The notes under the pieces were generated by a model, which had not been told where the DNA came from, made no database searches, and was given only the letters and a program-made list of their open reading frames with translations. Made by a program: the position numbers and the translations under genes. 64,000 nucleotides of DNA, taken from contig NZ_CP124620.1 in the NCBI RefSeq assembly GCF_030128875.1, forward strand, positions 186,001 to 250,000. The letters are read 5' to 3'. This DNA is from Stenotrophomonas sp. BIO128-Bstrain. GTDB taxonomy: Bacteria; Pseudomonadota; Gammaproteobacteria; Xanthomonadales; Xanthomonadaceae. Shown piece after piece: positions 33,173 to 41,622 of this stretch. Numbering within the stretch: position 1 is the stretch's first letter; each line of letters begins with the position of its first letter.

Positions 33173-35332
33173 ATGAACCCAGGCCCCACTGCCAAGGTCG
33201 CCACGCCCGCCGGCGCGGCCGTACCCGATTATGTCCTCCAGCTTGAGCGCGCAGCGCACTATCTGCCGCCCGACCAACTGCCGCTGCTGCGCCGCGCCTG
33301 GGAAGTAGGCGCCGCCGCGCATGCCGGCCAGACCCGCAAGTCGGGCGAGCCGTACATCACCCATCCGGTCGCCGTGGCCCAGGTCCTGGCCGAGCTCGGC
33401 CTGGACGTGGAGGCGCTGATCGCGGCGATCCTGCACGACACCATCGAAGACACCCCGCTGACCCGCGAAGAGCTGGCCGCCGAGTTCGGCGAGGCCGTGG
33501 CCGAGCTGGTCGACGGTGTCACCAAGCTGGACAAGCTGAAGTTCCGCGACCGCCAGGAAGCGGCCGCCGAGAGCTTCCGCAAAATGCTGCTGGCGATGTC
33601 GCGCGACCTGCGCGTGATCATGATCAAGCTCGCCGACCGCCTGCACAACATGCGTACCCTCGGCGCGCAGAGCCGCGAGGCGCGTGGCCGGATCGCGCGC
33701 GAGACGCTGGAAATCTACGCGCCCATCGCGCAGCGGCTGGGCATGAGCCTGGTCAAGAGCGAGCTGCAGAACCTGGGCTTCAAGGCGCTGTATCCGTGGC
33801 GCCATGCCATCCTGGAAAAGCACATCCGCAGCCAGCCGGTGGTCCGCCGCGAGGCGATGGCGCAGGTGGAGGTGCAGTTGAGCCAGCGCCTGGCCAAGGA
33901 AGGGCTGGAGCACCGCCTGGTCAGCCGCATCAAGACGCCGTGGAGCATCTACAACAAGATGCGCGACGAGAACAAATCCTTCGATCAGGTGATGGATGTG
34001 TTCGGGTTCCGGTTGGTGGTGCGCAACGTGCCCAACTGTTATCACGCGCTGGGCTCGGTGCATGCCACCTTCAAGCCGCTGGACGGTCGCTTCCGCGATT
34101 TCATCGCCATCCCCAAGGCCAACGGCTACCAGTCATTGCACACGGTGTTGTTCGGGCCGTATGGTTCGCCGATCGAGGTGCAGATCCGCACCGAAGAGAT
34201 GGACCTGATCGCCGAGCGCGGTGTGGCGGCGCACTGGACGTACAAGTTCGGTGGCGATTCGCCCAACAGTGCGCAGAGCCGTGCGCATGCCTGGATCGTG
34301 GAGCTGATCGATTCCCAGCGCGCCGCCGGTTCGTCGCTGGAGTTCCTGGACAACGTCAAGGTGGACCTGTTCCCAGACGAGGTCTACCTGTTCACCCCGA
34401 AGGGCAAGATCCTGGCCCTGCCGCGCAATTCCACCGCGCTCGATTTCGCCTATGCGGTGCACACCGATGTGGGCAACATGGCCGTGGCCTCGCGCGTGGA
34501 CAAGAAGCTGGTGCCGCTGCGCACCAAGCTGGTCAGTGGCCAGACCGTGGAAGTGATCACCGCGCGCTCGGCCACGCCCAAGCCGCAGTGGCTGGAATTC
34601 GTGGTCAGTTCCAAGGCGCGCACCGCCATCCGCCACCAGCTCAAACAGCTGGAGCACGAAGACGCGGTCCAGCTGGGCCACCGCATGCTCGACCGCGCGC
34701 TGGAGGCGATGGACAGCTCGCTGGAGCGCCTGCCGAAGGGGCGCCTGGATGCGTTCCTGGCCGAACACCGTTACCCCCGCCTGGAGGCCCTGCTGGCCGA
34801 AGTGGCGCTGGGCAACTGGATGCCCAACCAGGCCGCGCAGGCGCTGATGGCCTACGCCGAGCTGCGCGGTGGGGCGCATTCGAAGCATTCGCAGGAGAAG
34901 ATCCTGATCAATGGCAGCGAGCGCGGCGTGGTCAGCTTCGCCAACTGCTGCCAGCCGATCCCGGGCGACGACATCATGGGCTACCACACCGCCGGCAAGG
35001 GCATCGTGGTGCACCGTCTGGATTGCCCGAACCTGGCCGAGCTGCGCAAGTCGCCCGAGCGCTGGGTGCCGATCGGGTGGGATACGACGGTGTCGGGTGA
35101 TTACGACACGTCCTTGATCGTGGAAGTGGAGAACGGGACCGGCGTGCTGGCCCAGTTGGCCGCGGCGATCGCGCAGAGCCATTCCAACATCGAGCGGGTG
35201 GATTACCTGGACCGCGATTTCAATGCGGCGGTGCTGTGTTTCAACGTGCAGGTCCGTGATCGGAACCATCTGGCGGAAGTGATGCGCAGGTTGCGGCGTC
35301 TTTCGGTGGTGCAGTCGGTACGGCGGCAGTAA
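33173..35332 (+). CDS. spoT: Bifunctional (p)ppGpp synthetase/hydrolase SpoT
   Basis: 719 residues. Sets the alarmone level in response to fatty acid, carbon and iron stress. HD hydrolase domain (about 35-200) with H88-D89 in AAILHDTIEDT and LADRLHNMRTL, both intact, so hydrolysis is expected; synthetase domain (about 230-370) with VMDVFGFRLVV and FIAIPKANGYQSLHTV; TGS (about 400-460); zinc-finger and ACT (about 640-719, VENGTGVLAQLAAAIAQSHSNIERV). Start ATG 33173. E. coli SpoT is 702 residues. Confidence 0.96.
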   Translation: MNPGPTAKVATPAGAAVPDYVLQLERAAHYLPPDQLPLLRRAWEVGAAAHAGQTRKSGEPYITHPVAVAQVLAELGLDVEALIAAILHDTIEDTPLTREELAAEFGEAVAELVDGVTKLDKLKFRDRQEAAAESFRKMLLAMSRDLRVIMIKLADRLHNMRTLGAQSREARGRIARETLEIYAPIAQRLGMSLVKSELQNLGFKALYPWRHAILEKHIRSQPVVRREAMAQVEVQLSQRLAKEGLEHRLVSRIKTPWSIYNKMRDENKSFDQVMDVFGFRLVVRNVPNCYHALGSVHATFKPLDGRFRDFIAIPKANGYQSLHTVLFGPYGSPIEVQIRTEEMDLIAERGVAAHWTYKFGGDSPNSAQSRAHAWIVELIDSQRAAGSSLEFLDNVKVDLFPDEVYLFTPKGKILALPRNSTALDFAYAVHTDVGNMAVASRVDKKLVPLRTKLVSGQTVEVITARSATPKPQWLEFVVSSKARTAIRHQLKQLEHEDAVQLGHRMLDRALEAMDSSLERLPKGRLDAFLAEHRYPRLEALLAEVALGNWMPNQAAQALMAYAELRGGAHSKHSQEKILINGSERGVVSFANCCQPIPGDDIMGYHTAGKGIVVHRLDCPNLAELRKSPERWVPIGWDTTVSGDYDTSLIVEVENGTGVLAQLAAAIAQSHSNIERVDYLDRDFNAAVLCFNVQVRDRNHLAEVMRRLRRLSVVQSVRRQ

Positions 35333-35358
35333 TTGCCCCGGCGACCGGCCGGATGACG

Positions 35359-35515
35359 AAGCCACGCATGGCGTGGCTCTACCCGCTCCGGCACCGCCAA
35401 GCCACGCATGGCGTGGCTCTACCCGCTCCGGCACCGCCAAGCCACGCATGGCGTGGCTCTACCCGTTCCGGCACCGCCAAGCCACGCATGGCGTGGCTCT
35501 ACCCGTTCCGGCGGT
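35359..35515. repeat. Four tandem 40-bp repeats carrying CTAC palindromes
   Basis: Units begin at 35359, 35399, 35439 and 35479, period exactly 40 bases. Each has GCCACGC-AT-GGCGTGGCTCTAC plus an invariant linker CCG(C/T)TCCGGCACCGCCAA. Copies 1-2 and 3-4 differ at one base (C or T), so they arose by tandem duplication. The last unit runs into the ridA -10 box. There are no variable spacers, so this is not CRISPR. Confidence 0.9.
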
Positions 35516-35520
35516 ACAAT
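35515..35520 (+). promoter_or_regulatory. -10 box of ridA
   Basis: TACAAT directly after the fourth tandem unit. The -35 position falls inside the repeat and shows no consensus. Confidence 0.5.
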
Positions 35521-35550
35521 CGCGTTCCCCTTTTGAATCGTGGAGCTTCC

Positions 35551-35943
35551 ATGTCCCGCCAGATCATCACCAGCGCCAACGCCCCGGCCGCGATCGGTCC
35601 GTATTCGCAGGCCGTGCGCGCCGGCAATACCGTGTACTTCTCCGGCCAGATCCCGCTGGACCCGGCCACCGGTGACATCGTTGGTGCCGGCGACATCGAG
35701 GCGCAGGCCCGCCGTGCGTTCGACAATCTGAAGGCCGTGGCCGAAGAAGCCGGCGGTTCGCTGGACCAGATCGTCCGCCTGGGCCTGTACCTGACCGATC
35801 TGGGCGAGTTCGCCAAGGTCAATGCGGTGATGCAGGACTACTTCAAGGCGCCGTTCCCGGCGCGTTCGACCATCGAAGTGTCGGGCCTGCCGAAGGCGGC
35901 CAACTTCGAAGTCGATGCGGTGATGGTGCTCGACCAGGCCTGA
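35551..35943 (+). CDS. ridA: RidA family enamine/imine deaminase
   Basis: 130 residues. Hydrolyses reactive 2-aminoacrylate and related imines released by PLP enzymes. ITSANAPAAIGPYSQAVRAG at the start, TVYFSGQIPLDPATGDIV, and PFPARSTIEVSGLPKAANFEVDAVMV with the conserved Arg that binds the substrate carboxylate. The trimer fold and length are typical. Start ATG 35551 with GGAG six bases upstream. One base separates it from the recG start. Confidence 0.96.
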   Translation: MSRQIITSANAPAAIGPYSQAVRAGNTVYFSGQIPLDPATGDIVGAGDIEAQARRAFDNLKAVAEEAGGSLDQIVRLGLYLTDLGEFAKVNAVMQDYFKAPFPARSTIEVSGLPKAANFEVDAVMVLDQA

Positions 35944-35944
35944 C

Positions 35945-38056
35945 GTGGCGCGGTCACGGGCTCCCGCACCGGCGCTGGCCGCTGCCGGGGAGGCATCGTT
36001 GTCGATGCTCTCCGGCATCGGGCCGGCGGTGGCGACCAAGCTGGCTGCCCGTGGCCTGTCCTCGCTGCAGGATCTGTGGCTGCACCTGCCGCTGCGCTAT
36101 GAAGATCGGACCCGGCTGACCACCATCGCCCGGTTGCAGCCGGGCGTGGCGGCACAGGTGGAAGGGCGGGTGAGTGCGGTCGAGCGCGGTTTCCGTGGTC
36201 GGCCGGTGCTCAAGGTCGCCATCGAAGATGATTCCTATGGCACGCTGGTGCTGCGGTTTTTCCACTTCCGCGCCCAGCAGGTCTCGCAGTTCGCCGTGGG
36301 CACGCGCATCCGCTGCTACGGCACCGCCAAGCCCGGTCATCTCGGGCTGGAGATCGTCCACCCCAGCTACCGGGTGATGGGCAGCCATGACGATGACGAG
36401 CTCGGTGACAGCCTCGACCCGGTCTATCCGGCGGTCGAAGGGGTCGGGCCGGCGACGATGCGCCGGTTCATCGGGTTGGCGCTGGACCGGTTGCCGGAAG
36501 AATCCACGCTGGAACTGCTGCCGGCTGGCTGGTTGTCCGGGCTGGGCCTGCCCTCGCTGCGCAGTGCGTTGCTGACGGTGCACCGGCCACCGCCGGATGC
36601 GGATCTGGCGGCGCTGGCCGCGGGGCGGCATCCGGCGCAACGCCGGCTGGCGATGGAAGAACTGCTGGCACATCACCTCAGCCTGCGGCGTCAGCGCATG
36701 GCGCTGCAGGCCCATCACGCGCCTTCGCTGCGCGGGCAGGGCGCGTTGGTGGCCCAGCTGCGCGACAGCCTGCCGTTCCAGTTGACCGGTGCGCAGCAGC
36801 GCGTGTTCGAGCAGATCCGCAAGGACCTGGCCAAGGCGCATCCGATGCTGCGGCTGGTGCAGGGCGATGTCGGCTCGGGCAAGACTGTGGTCGCCGCCCT
36901 GGCGGCGATGCTGGCGGTGGAGCGGGGCAAGCAGGTCGCGCTGGCCGCGCCGACCGAACTGCTGGCCGAGCAGCACATGAACAATCTTCGCGCCTGGCTG
37001 GCCCCGCTGGGCGTGCGCACCGCATGGCTGGCCGGCAAGGTCACCGGCAAGGCGCGCGCCAAGGTGCTGGCCGAGGTCGCCTCGGGCGAGGCGCAGGTGG
37101 TGGTCGGCACGCACGCGCTGATGCAGGAAAGCGTGGTGTTCAAGGACCTGGCGCTGGCGATCGTCGATGAGCAGCACCGCTTCGGCGTGCATCAACGCCT
37201 GGCCCTGCGCGACAAGGGCGCCGACGGACGCAGCGTGCCGCACCAGCTGGTGATGACGGCCACGCCGATTCCGCGCACGTTGGCAATGTCCGAATACGCC
37301 GATCTGGACGTGTCGGCCATCGACGAACTGCCCCCCGGGCGCACGCCGGTGCAGACCGTGGCGCTCAACAACGACCGTCGCCCGGAGCTGATCGAACGCA
37401 TCGCGGTGGCGTGCCGCGAAGGCCAGCAGGTGTACTGGGTCTGCACGCTGATCGAAGAAAGCGAAGAACTCGATGCCACGCCGGCCCAGGCCACGTTCGA
37501 ATCGCTGCAGGCGTTGTTGCCCGGTGTGCGCGTCGGGCTCGTGCACGGGCGGCTGAAGGCGAGCGAGAAGCTGGCCACGATGGTTGCCTTCAAGGCCGGC
37601 GAGATCGATCTGCTGGTCGCCACCACCGTGATCGAAGTGGGCGTGGACGTGCCCAATGCGTCGTTGATGATCATCGAGAACGCCGAGCGCCTCGGCCTGG
37701 CCCAGTTGCACCAGCTGCGCGGCCGGGTAGGGCGCGGCTCGGCGGTGTCGCGCTGCGTGCTGCTGTACCAGGCGCCGCTGTCGAACATGGCGCGCGAGCG
37801 GCTGGAGACGATGCGGCAGACCAACGATGGTTTCCTGATCGCGGAGAAGGACCTGGAACTGCGTGGCCCCGGCGAACTGCTGGGGACGCGGCAGACCGGC
37901 CTGGCCGGGTTCCGGATGGCCGATCTGGCCCGCGATGCGGACCTGCTGCCGGGCGTGCACGATCTGGCCGAGCGGCTGCTGGCGGACGCGCCTGACGTGG
38001 CCGACCAGGTGGTGCGGCGCTGGATCGGCACGGCCGTGCGCTACGCGTCGGCGTAA
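35945..38056 (+). CDS. recG: ATP-dependent DNA helicase RecG
   Basis: 703 residues from a GTG at 35945, which fits the family N-terminus (SMLSGIGPAVATKLAARGL, LWLHLPLRYEDRT). Reverses stalled replication forks. Wedge OB domain (about 60-150), Walker A GDVGSGKT at 307-314, DEQH at 408-411, MTATPIPRTLAM, then motif V/VI VATTVIEVGVDVPNA and LGLAQLHQLRGRVGRG. Length is close to the E. coli protein (693). Located after spoT and ridA, as in related genomes, without trmH between. Confidence 0.96.
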   Translation: MARSRAPAPALAAAGEASLSMLSGIGPAVATKLAARGLSSLQDLWLHLPLRYEDRTRLTTIARLQPGVAAQVEGRVSAVERGFRGRPVLKVAIEDDSYGTLVLRFFHFRAQQVSQFAVGTRIRCYGTAKPGHLGLEIVHPSYRVMGSHDDDELGDSLDPVYPAVEGVGPATMRRFIGLALDRLPEESTLELLPAGWLSGLGLPSLRSALLTVHRPPPDADLAALAAGRHPAQRRLAMEELLAHHLSLRRQRMALQAHHAPSLRGQGALVAQLRDSLPFQLTGAQQRVFEQIRKDLAKAHPMLRLVQGDVGSGKTVVAALAAMLAVERGKQVALAAPTELLAEQHMNNLRAWLAPLGVRTAWLAGKVTGKARAKVLAEVASGEAQVVVGTHALMQESVVFKDLALAIVDEQHRFGVHQRLALRDKGADGRSVPHQLVMTATPIPRTLAMSEYADLDVSAIDELPPGRTPVQTVALNNDRRPELIERIAVACREGQQVYWVCTLIEESEELDATPAQATFESLQALLPGVRVGLVHGRLKASEKLATMVAFKAGEIDLLVATTVIEVGVDVPNASLMIIENAERLGLAQLHQLRGRVGRGSAVSRCVLLYQAPLSNMARERLETMRQTNDGFLIAEKDLELRGPGELLGTRQTGLAGFRMADLARDADLLPGVHDLAERLLADAPDVADQVVRRWIGTAVRYASA

Positions 38057-38119
38057 AGCAGCGCCGAAACGGCCCATCCGGTCGTGGGCGGACCGATCGA
38101 CGCGGCACCATTCAACCCT

Positions 38120-38144
38120 GTACCGACCAACGGTCGGTACCTGC
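38120..38144. repeat. Palindrome of the GTAG class after recG
   Basis: GTACCGACC-aac-GGTCGGTAC followed by CTGC instead of CTAC. Sits in the recG to nucleoside hydrolase gap. Confidence 0.6.
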
Positions 38145-38222
38145 CTGCGCCCGAGCACCCCCCGCCTTGTATTTGTCATGGCAGGGTGCGAAAGTCCCTT
38201 GCCGATTATCAAGACGGCAACG

Positions 38223-39158
38223 ATGAGCAAGAAGATTCCGCTGTTGATCGACACCGACCCGGGTGTCGATGATGCCCTGGCCCTGTTGATGGCCTTCGCC
38301 GATGAGCGCCACGATATCGTTGGCCTGACCATCGCCGCCGGCAACGTTGGCCTGGACCACACGGTCCGCAATGCCCTGAAACTGTGCGAAGTGGCTGGCC
38401 GCGACGATGTGCCGGTCTACGCCGGTACCGCCGATCCGCTGCTGCACCCCTCCGTTGATGCCGCCCACGTGCATGGCGCCGATGGCTTTGGCGATGTGAA
38501 CCTGCCGGCCGCCAAGCGCCAGGCCGAGGCCGAGCATGCCGCGCTGGCGATCCTGCGCCTGTCGCACGAATACGCCGGTGAACTGTTCCTGGTCGCGCTC
38601 GGCCCGCTGACCAACCTGGCCCTGGCCCTGAAACTCGACCCGACCCTGCCGCAGCGCGTGAAGCGCTTCCTGGTGATGGGCGGGGCGGTGACCTGCCACG
38701 GCAACATCACCCCGGCGGCCGAGTTCAACATCGCCTTCGATCCCGAAGCGGCGCACGTGGTGTTCACCGGCTTCCCGCACATTGAAGTGGCCGATTGGGA
38801 AGCCACGGTCGCCCACGGCCTGCTGCATGCGGATGTCGAGAAGTGGCTGGCGGCCGATACCGACAAGGCCCGCTTCTACGAGTTGATCTCGCGGCAGACC
38901 CGCCTGTGGTCCGAAGACAGCCGTGGCGAGCGCTGGTTCGCCGCCGATGCCCTGGCCATGGCCTGGGCGCTGCAGCCCGAGGGTGCCCTGCGGGTCGAAT
39001 CGCGTCCCCTGAACGTGGAACTGGCCGGCGTGCACAGCCGGGGTGCTACCATTGTCGACTGGAACCGCCAGACCGGGCAGCCTGACAACACCCAGCTGCT
39101 GATGGCCTACGACCAGGGTCGCTTCGAGGCCCAGGTGAGGGCGGCACTCGGCGTCTGA
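38223..39158 (+). CDS. Nucleoside hydrolase
   Basis: 311 residues. Calcium-dependent cleavage of ribonucleosides to base and ribose. The signature DTDPGVDDALAL at 10-21 holds the metal aspartates; LTIAAGNVGLDHTVRNAL, LVALGPLTNLALALK, VMGGAV and EFNIAFDPEAAHVVF complete the site. Inosine-uridine or pyrimidine preference cannot be fixed from sequence. Start ATG 38223. Stands alone between recG and rpmE2. Confidence 0.93.
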   Translation: MSKKIPLLIDTDPGVDDALALLMAFADERHDIVGLTIAAGNVGLDHTVRNALKLCEVAGRDDVPVYAGTADPLLHPSVDAAHVHGADGFGDVNLPAAKRQAEAEHAALAILRLSHEYAGELFLVALGPLTNLALALKLDPTLPQRVKRFLVMGGAVTCHGNITPAAEFNIAFDPEAAHVVFTGFPHIEVADWEATVAHGLLHADVEKWLAADTDKARFYELISRQTRLWSEDSRGERWFAADALAMAWALQPEGALRVESRPLNVELAGVHSRGATIVDWNRQTGQPDNTQLLMAYDQGRFEAQVRAALGV

Positions 39159-39202
39159 CGACGCCGCTGCGGCGGACCTTTCGCACGGTTGATGGGCCCG
39201 GC

Positions 39203-39231
39203 TTGCCCTTTGCGGCGGCCGGGACTATAAT
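39203..39231 (+). promoter_or_regulatory. Strong promoter of rpmE2
   Basis: TTGCCC (39203-39208), 17 bases, TATAAT (39226-39231). The expected leader is about 33 bases. Confidence 0.7.
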
Positions 39232-39270
39232 GCCGCTCTTGACCACCAGCCCTTATTACGGTGCGCGCCC

Positions 39271-39531
39271 ATGAAGGCCGATATTCATCCTGCTTACCGC
39301 GACGTGGTTTTCCACGACGTTACCTCTGATTTCAAGATCCTGACCCGTTCGACCATGTCCACCAAGGACACGATCAAGTGGGAAGACGGCAACGAGTACC
39401 CGCTCGTCAAGGTTGAAATCTCCTCGGCTTCGCATCCGTTCTACACGGGCAAGCACAAGGTGATCGACACCAGCGGCCGTATCGACAAGTTCCAGAAGCG
39501 TTTCGGCAAGCCGGCGCCGACCGCGGCCTGA
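39271..39531 (+). CDS. rpmE2: 50S ribosomal protein L31 type B
   Basis: 86 residues. Large-subunit protein. [19 protein letters not shown] and [21 protein letters not shown] are the type B signatures. No CxxC pairs, so it needs no zinc; in many bacteria this form replaces the zinc-binding L31 under zinc shortage. No Zur-like palindrome is obvious upstream, and the promoter looks constitutive. Followed by a strong terminator. Confidence 0.96.
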   Translation: MKADIHPAYRDVVFHDVTSDFKILTRSTMSTKDTIKWEDGNEYPLVKVEISSASHPFYTGKHKVIDTSGRIDKFQKRFGKPAPTAA

Positions 39532-39551
39532 GCTGTCAACGCAGCTGCATG

Positions 39552-39586
39552 AAAACAACGGTCGCCTTGGCGGCCGTTGTTTTTTG
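39552..39586 (+). terminator. Rho-independent terminator of rpmE2
   Basis: AACAACGG..CGCC pairs with GGCG..CCGTTGTT, followed by a run of T. The remainder of the 315-base gap to gltA holds the gltA promoter region and nothing else I recognise. Confidence 0.8.
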
Positions 39587-39752
39587 TTGTTTCCGGATTG
39601 CTGAACGCCAGGTGAGGCCCGTGCGCCCGCCGACGGAACGCTGTGTCCGTGATCGGGCGCCATGCCTTGGGACGACTGCAACGGCGCCTTTGCCGAGACC
39701 CGGAACCTGCGTCTACGACTTCCGTCCTAGGGCGTCGAAAATGTTGCTGTGC

Positions 39753-39785
39753 GATAATGGCGGGATCCACGATAACGATCGTGGA
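39753..39785 (+). promoter_or_regulatory. gltA -10 box with an operator-like inverted repeat
   Basis: GATAAT at 39753-39758 is followed at 39766-39785 by TCCACGAT-aacg-ATCGTGGA, a perfect 8-base inverted repeat over the expected transcript start. The position suits a repressor site; it could also be a 5' hairpin in the mRNA. Confidence 0.45.
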
Positions 39786-39846
39786 CTTCCTTCACGTGCC
39801 TGACCCATGCGCTTGGGCGGGCGCCTTCCCTCGAGGAGCGCACACA

Positions 39847-41124
39847 GTGTCCGATCTTGATCAGGTCACGCTCAACGCCGGCGACAAGTCGGTTGTTCTG
39901 CCAGTCATCAAACCCACGCTCGGCAACGATTGCGTCGATATCTCGAAGCTGACCAAGGAAACCGGTCTCTTCACGTACGACTCCGGCTTCACCGCCACCG
40001 CCAGCTGCAAGTCCGCCATCACCTACATCGACGGTGACAAGGGCGTGCTGCTGTATCGCGGCTATCCCATCGAGCAGCTCTCGGAAAAGTCGAGCTACGT
40101 CGAAGTGGCCTACCTGCTGATCAACGGCGAGCGTCCGAGCGCCGAGCAGCTGAAGGCCTTCACCGACGAGCTGGCCGCCGAGGCCGATGTGGATCCGTCG
40201 ATCAACACGCTGATCGGCAGCTTCGCCAAGGATGCCCATCCGATGGCCATCCTGACCGCCGCCATCGCGCAGCTGTCGGGCATCTACCACGCCTCGCTGG
40301 ATCTGTCCGACGCCGAACAGCGTCGCCACGCCGCCGTGCGCCTGATCGCCAAGGTGCCGACCCTGTCGGCCCTGATCTACCGCCACGGCAAGGGCCTGCC
40401 GGCCAACAAGCCGGACACCTCGCTGGATTACGTCAGCCGCTTCCTGAAGCAGACCTTCGAGTCGGCCGATGGCACGTACGAGCTGAACCAGGACGTGGTC
40501 AAGGCGCTGGATCTGCTGTTCATCCTGCACGCCGATCACGAGCAGAACGCCTCGACCTCGACCGTGCGCCTGGTCGGTTCGACCGGTGCCAACCCGTATG
40601 CGTCGGTCGCCGCTGGCGTCACCGCGCTGTGGGGTCCGGCCCACGGCGGTGCCAACGAAGCCGTGCTGAAGATGCTCGAAGAAATCGGCACCGCCGACAA
40701 CGTCGAGTCCGCCGTGCTCAAGGCCAAGGACAAGACCTCCGGCTTCCGCCTGATGGGCTTTGGCCACCGCGTGTACAAGAACTTCGACCCGCGTGCCAAG
40801 GTCATCGGCGTGATGACCGGCAAGGTGCTGGAACAGCTGGGCGTGCAGGATCCGCTGCTGGACGTGGCCGTCAAGCTGGAGCAGGCCGCGCTGCAGGATG
40901 ACTACTTCGTCGCCCGCAAGCTGTACCCGAACGTCGATTTCTACAGCGGCATCATCTACAAGGCGCTGCAGATCCCGACCGAAATGTTCACCGTCATGTT
41001 CGCCCTGGGCCGTACCTCCGGCTGGGTCGCCCATTGGCTGGAACAGCAGGTCGATCCGGAAATGAAGATCGGCCGTCCGCGCCAGGTCTACACCGGCAGC
41101 GACGTGCGTGACTACCAGGGCTGA
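39847..41124 (+). CDS. gltA: Citrate synthase (type II)
   Basis: 425 residues. First step of the TCA cycle. The GTG at 39847 is chosen because GAGGAG lies nine bases upstream and the N-terminus (SDLDQVTLNAGDKSVVLPV) fits the large hexameric bacterial type. Catalytic His307 in MGFGHRVYKNFDPR, the upstream His in LHADHEQNASTSTVR, and Asp in NVDFYSGIIY are present. Followed by a strong terminator. Confidence 0.97.
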   Translation: MSDLDQVTLNAGDKSVVLPVIKPTLGNDCVDISKLTKETGLFTYDSGFTATASCKSAITYIDGDKGVLLYRGYPIEQLSEKSSYVEVAYLLINGERPSAEQLKAFTDELAAEADVDPSINTLIGSFAKDAHPMAILTAAIAQLSGIYHASLDLSDAEQRRHAAVRLIAKVPTLSALIYRHGKGLPANKPDTSLDYVSRFLKQTFESADGTYELNQDVVKALDLLFILHADHEQNASTSTVRLVGSTGANPYASVAAGVTALWGPAHGGANEAVLKMLEEIGTADNVESAVLKAKDKTSGFRLMGFGHRVYKNFDPRAKVIGVMTGKVLEQLGVQDPLLDVAVKLEQAALQDDYFVARKLYPNVDFYSGIIYKALQIPTEMFTVMFALGRTSGWVAHWLEQQVDPEMKIGRPRQVYTGSDVRDYQG

Positions 41125-41144
41125 TCGCCCCGGCAGGTCGTGAT

Positions 41145-41177
41145 GAAAACGCCCCGCATCGCGGGGCGTTTTCTTTT
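41145..41177 (+). terminator. Rho-independent terminator of gltA
   Basis: GAAAACGCCCCGC (41145-41157) pairs completely with GCGGGGCGTTTTC (41161-41173), followed by TTTTT. Confidence 0.9.
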
Positions 41178-41191
41178 TCCATGGAGTCCAG

Positions 41192-41557
41192 ATGAACCGT
41201 CTGATTGCCCTTTTTGCCTTCGCCGTACCGGTGAGCGTGTTCAGTCCCGGTGTGCATGCCCAGTACACCGGCCCGGGTGCCACCAGCGCCGTCACCACGG
41301 TGGCGGAAGCCCGCAGCCAGCGTGACGACCAGCCCGTCGTGCTGCGCGGCGCGCTGATCGCCAAGATCGGGCACGAGCGCTATCGCTTCAAGGACGCCAC
41401 CGGCGAGATCGATGTCGAGATCGATGACAAGGATCTGCCCGCCCACCAGGCGGTGAGCGCGACGACGGTGGTGGAACTGCACGGCGAAGTGGATACGCAT
41501 CGCTTCAAGCCCACCGATATCGATGTGGAGCACGTAAGCATCGTCGGCCCGCGCTGA
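41192..41557 (+). CDS. YgiW/YdeI-type BOF-fold periplasmic protein
   Basis: 121 residues. Signal peptide about 1-23 (ending GVHAQYTG), then a single OB-fold domain: VTTVAEARSQRDDQPVVLRGALI, HERYRFKDATGEIDVEIDDKDL, TVVELHGEVDTHRFKPTDIDVEHV. The family (NirD/YgiW/YdeI) is linked to stress tolerance to peroxide, cadmium and acid and to cationic peptides; the molecular role is not settled. Start ATG 41192, 67 bases after gltA and after its terminator. Confidence 0.92.
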   Translation: MNRLIALFAFAVPVSVFSPGVHAQYTGPGATSAVTTVAEARSQRDDQPVVLRGALIAKIGHERYRFKDATGEIDVEIDDKDLPAHQAVSATTVVELHGEVDTHRFKPTDIDVEHVSIVGPR

Positions 41558-41582
41558 GCCGCTGAACCGCCGGACTGCCTGG

Positions 41583-41604
41583 CGCCCCGCACCCCGGGGC
41601 GTTC
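41583..41604 (+). terminator. Hairpin after the BOF gene
   Basis: CGCCCCG-caccc-CGGGGCG followed by TTCT, between the convergent stops at 41557 and 41623. Confidence 0.5.
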
Positions 41605-41622
41605 TGCCTGCAGTTCCGCGTG

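Noticed and set aside
35359..35515. Possible CRISPR array
   Set aside because: Repeats are contiguous with an identical linker; there are no variable spacers and no cas genes nearby.
35954..38371. 805-codon minus-strand open frame over recG
   Set aside because: Antisense to recG, with intact helicase motifs on the plus strand. Composition is shadow-like.
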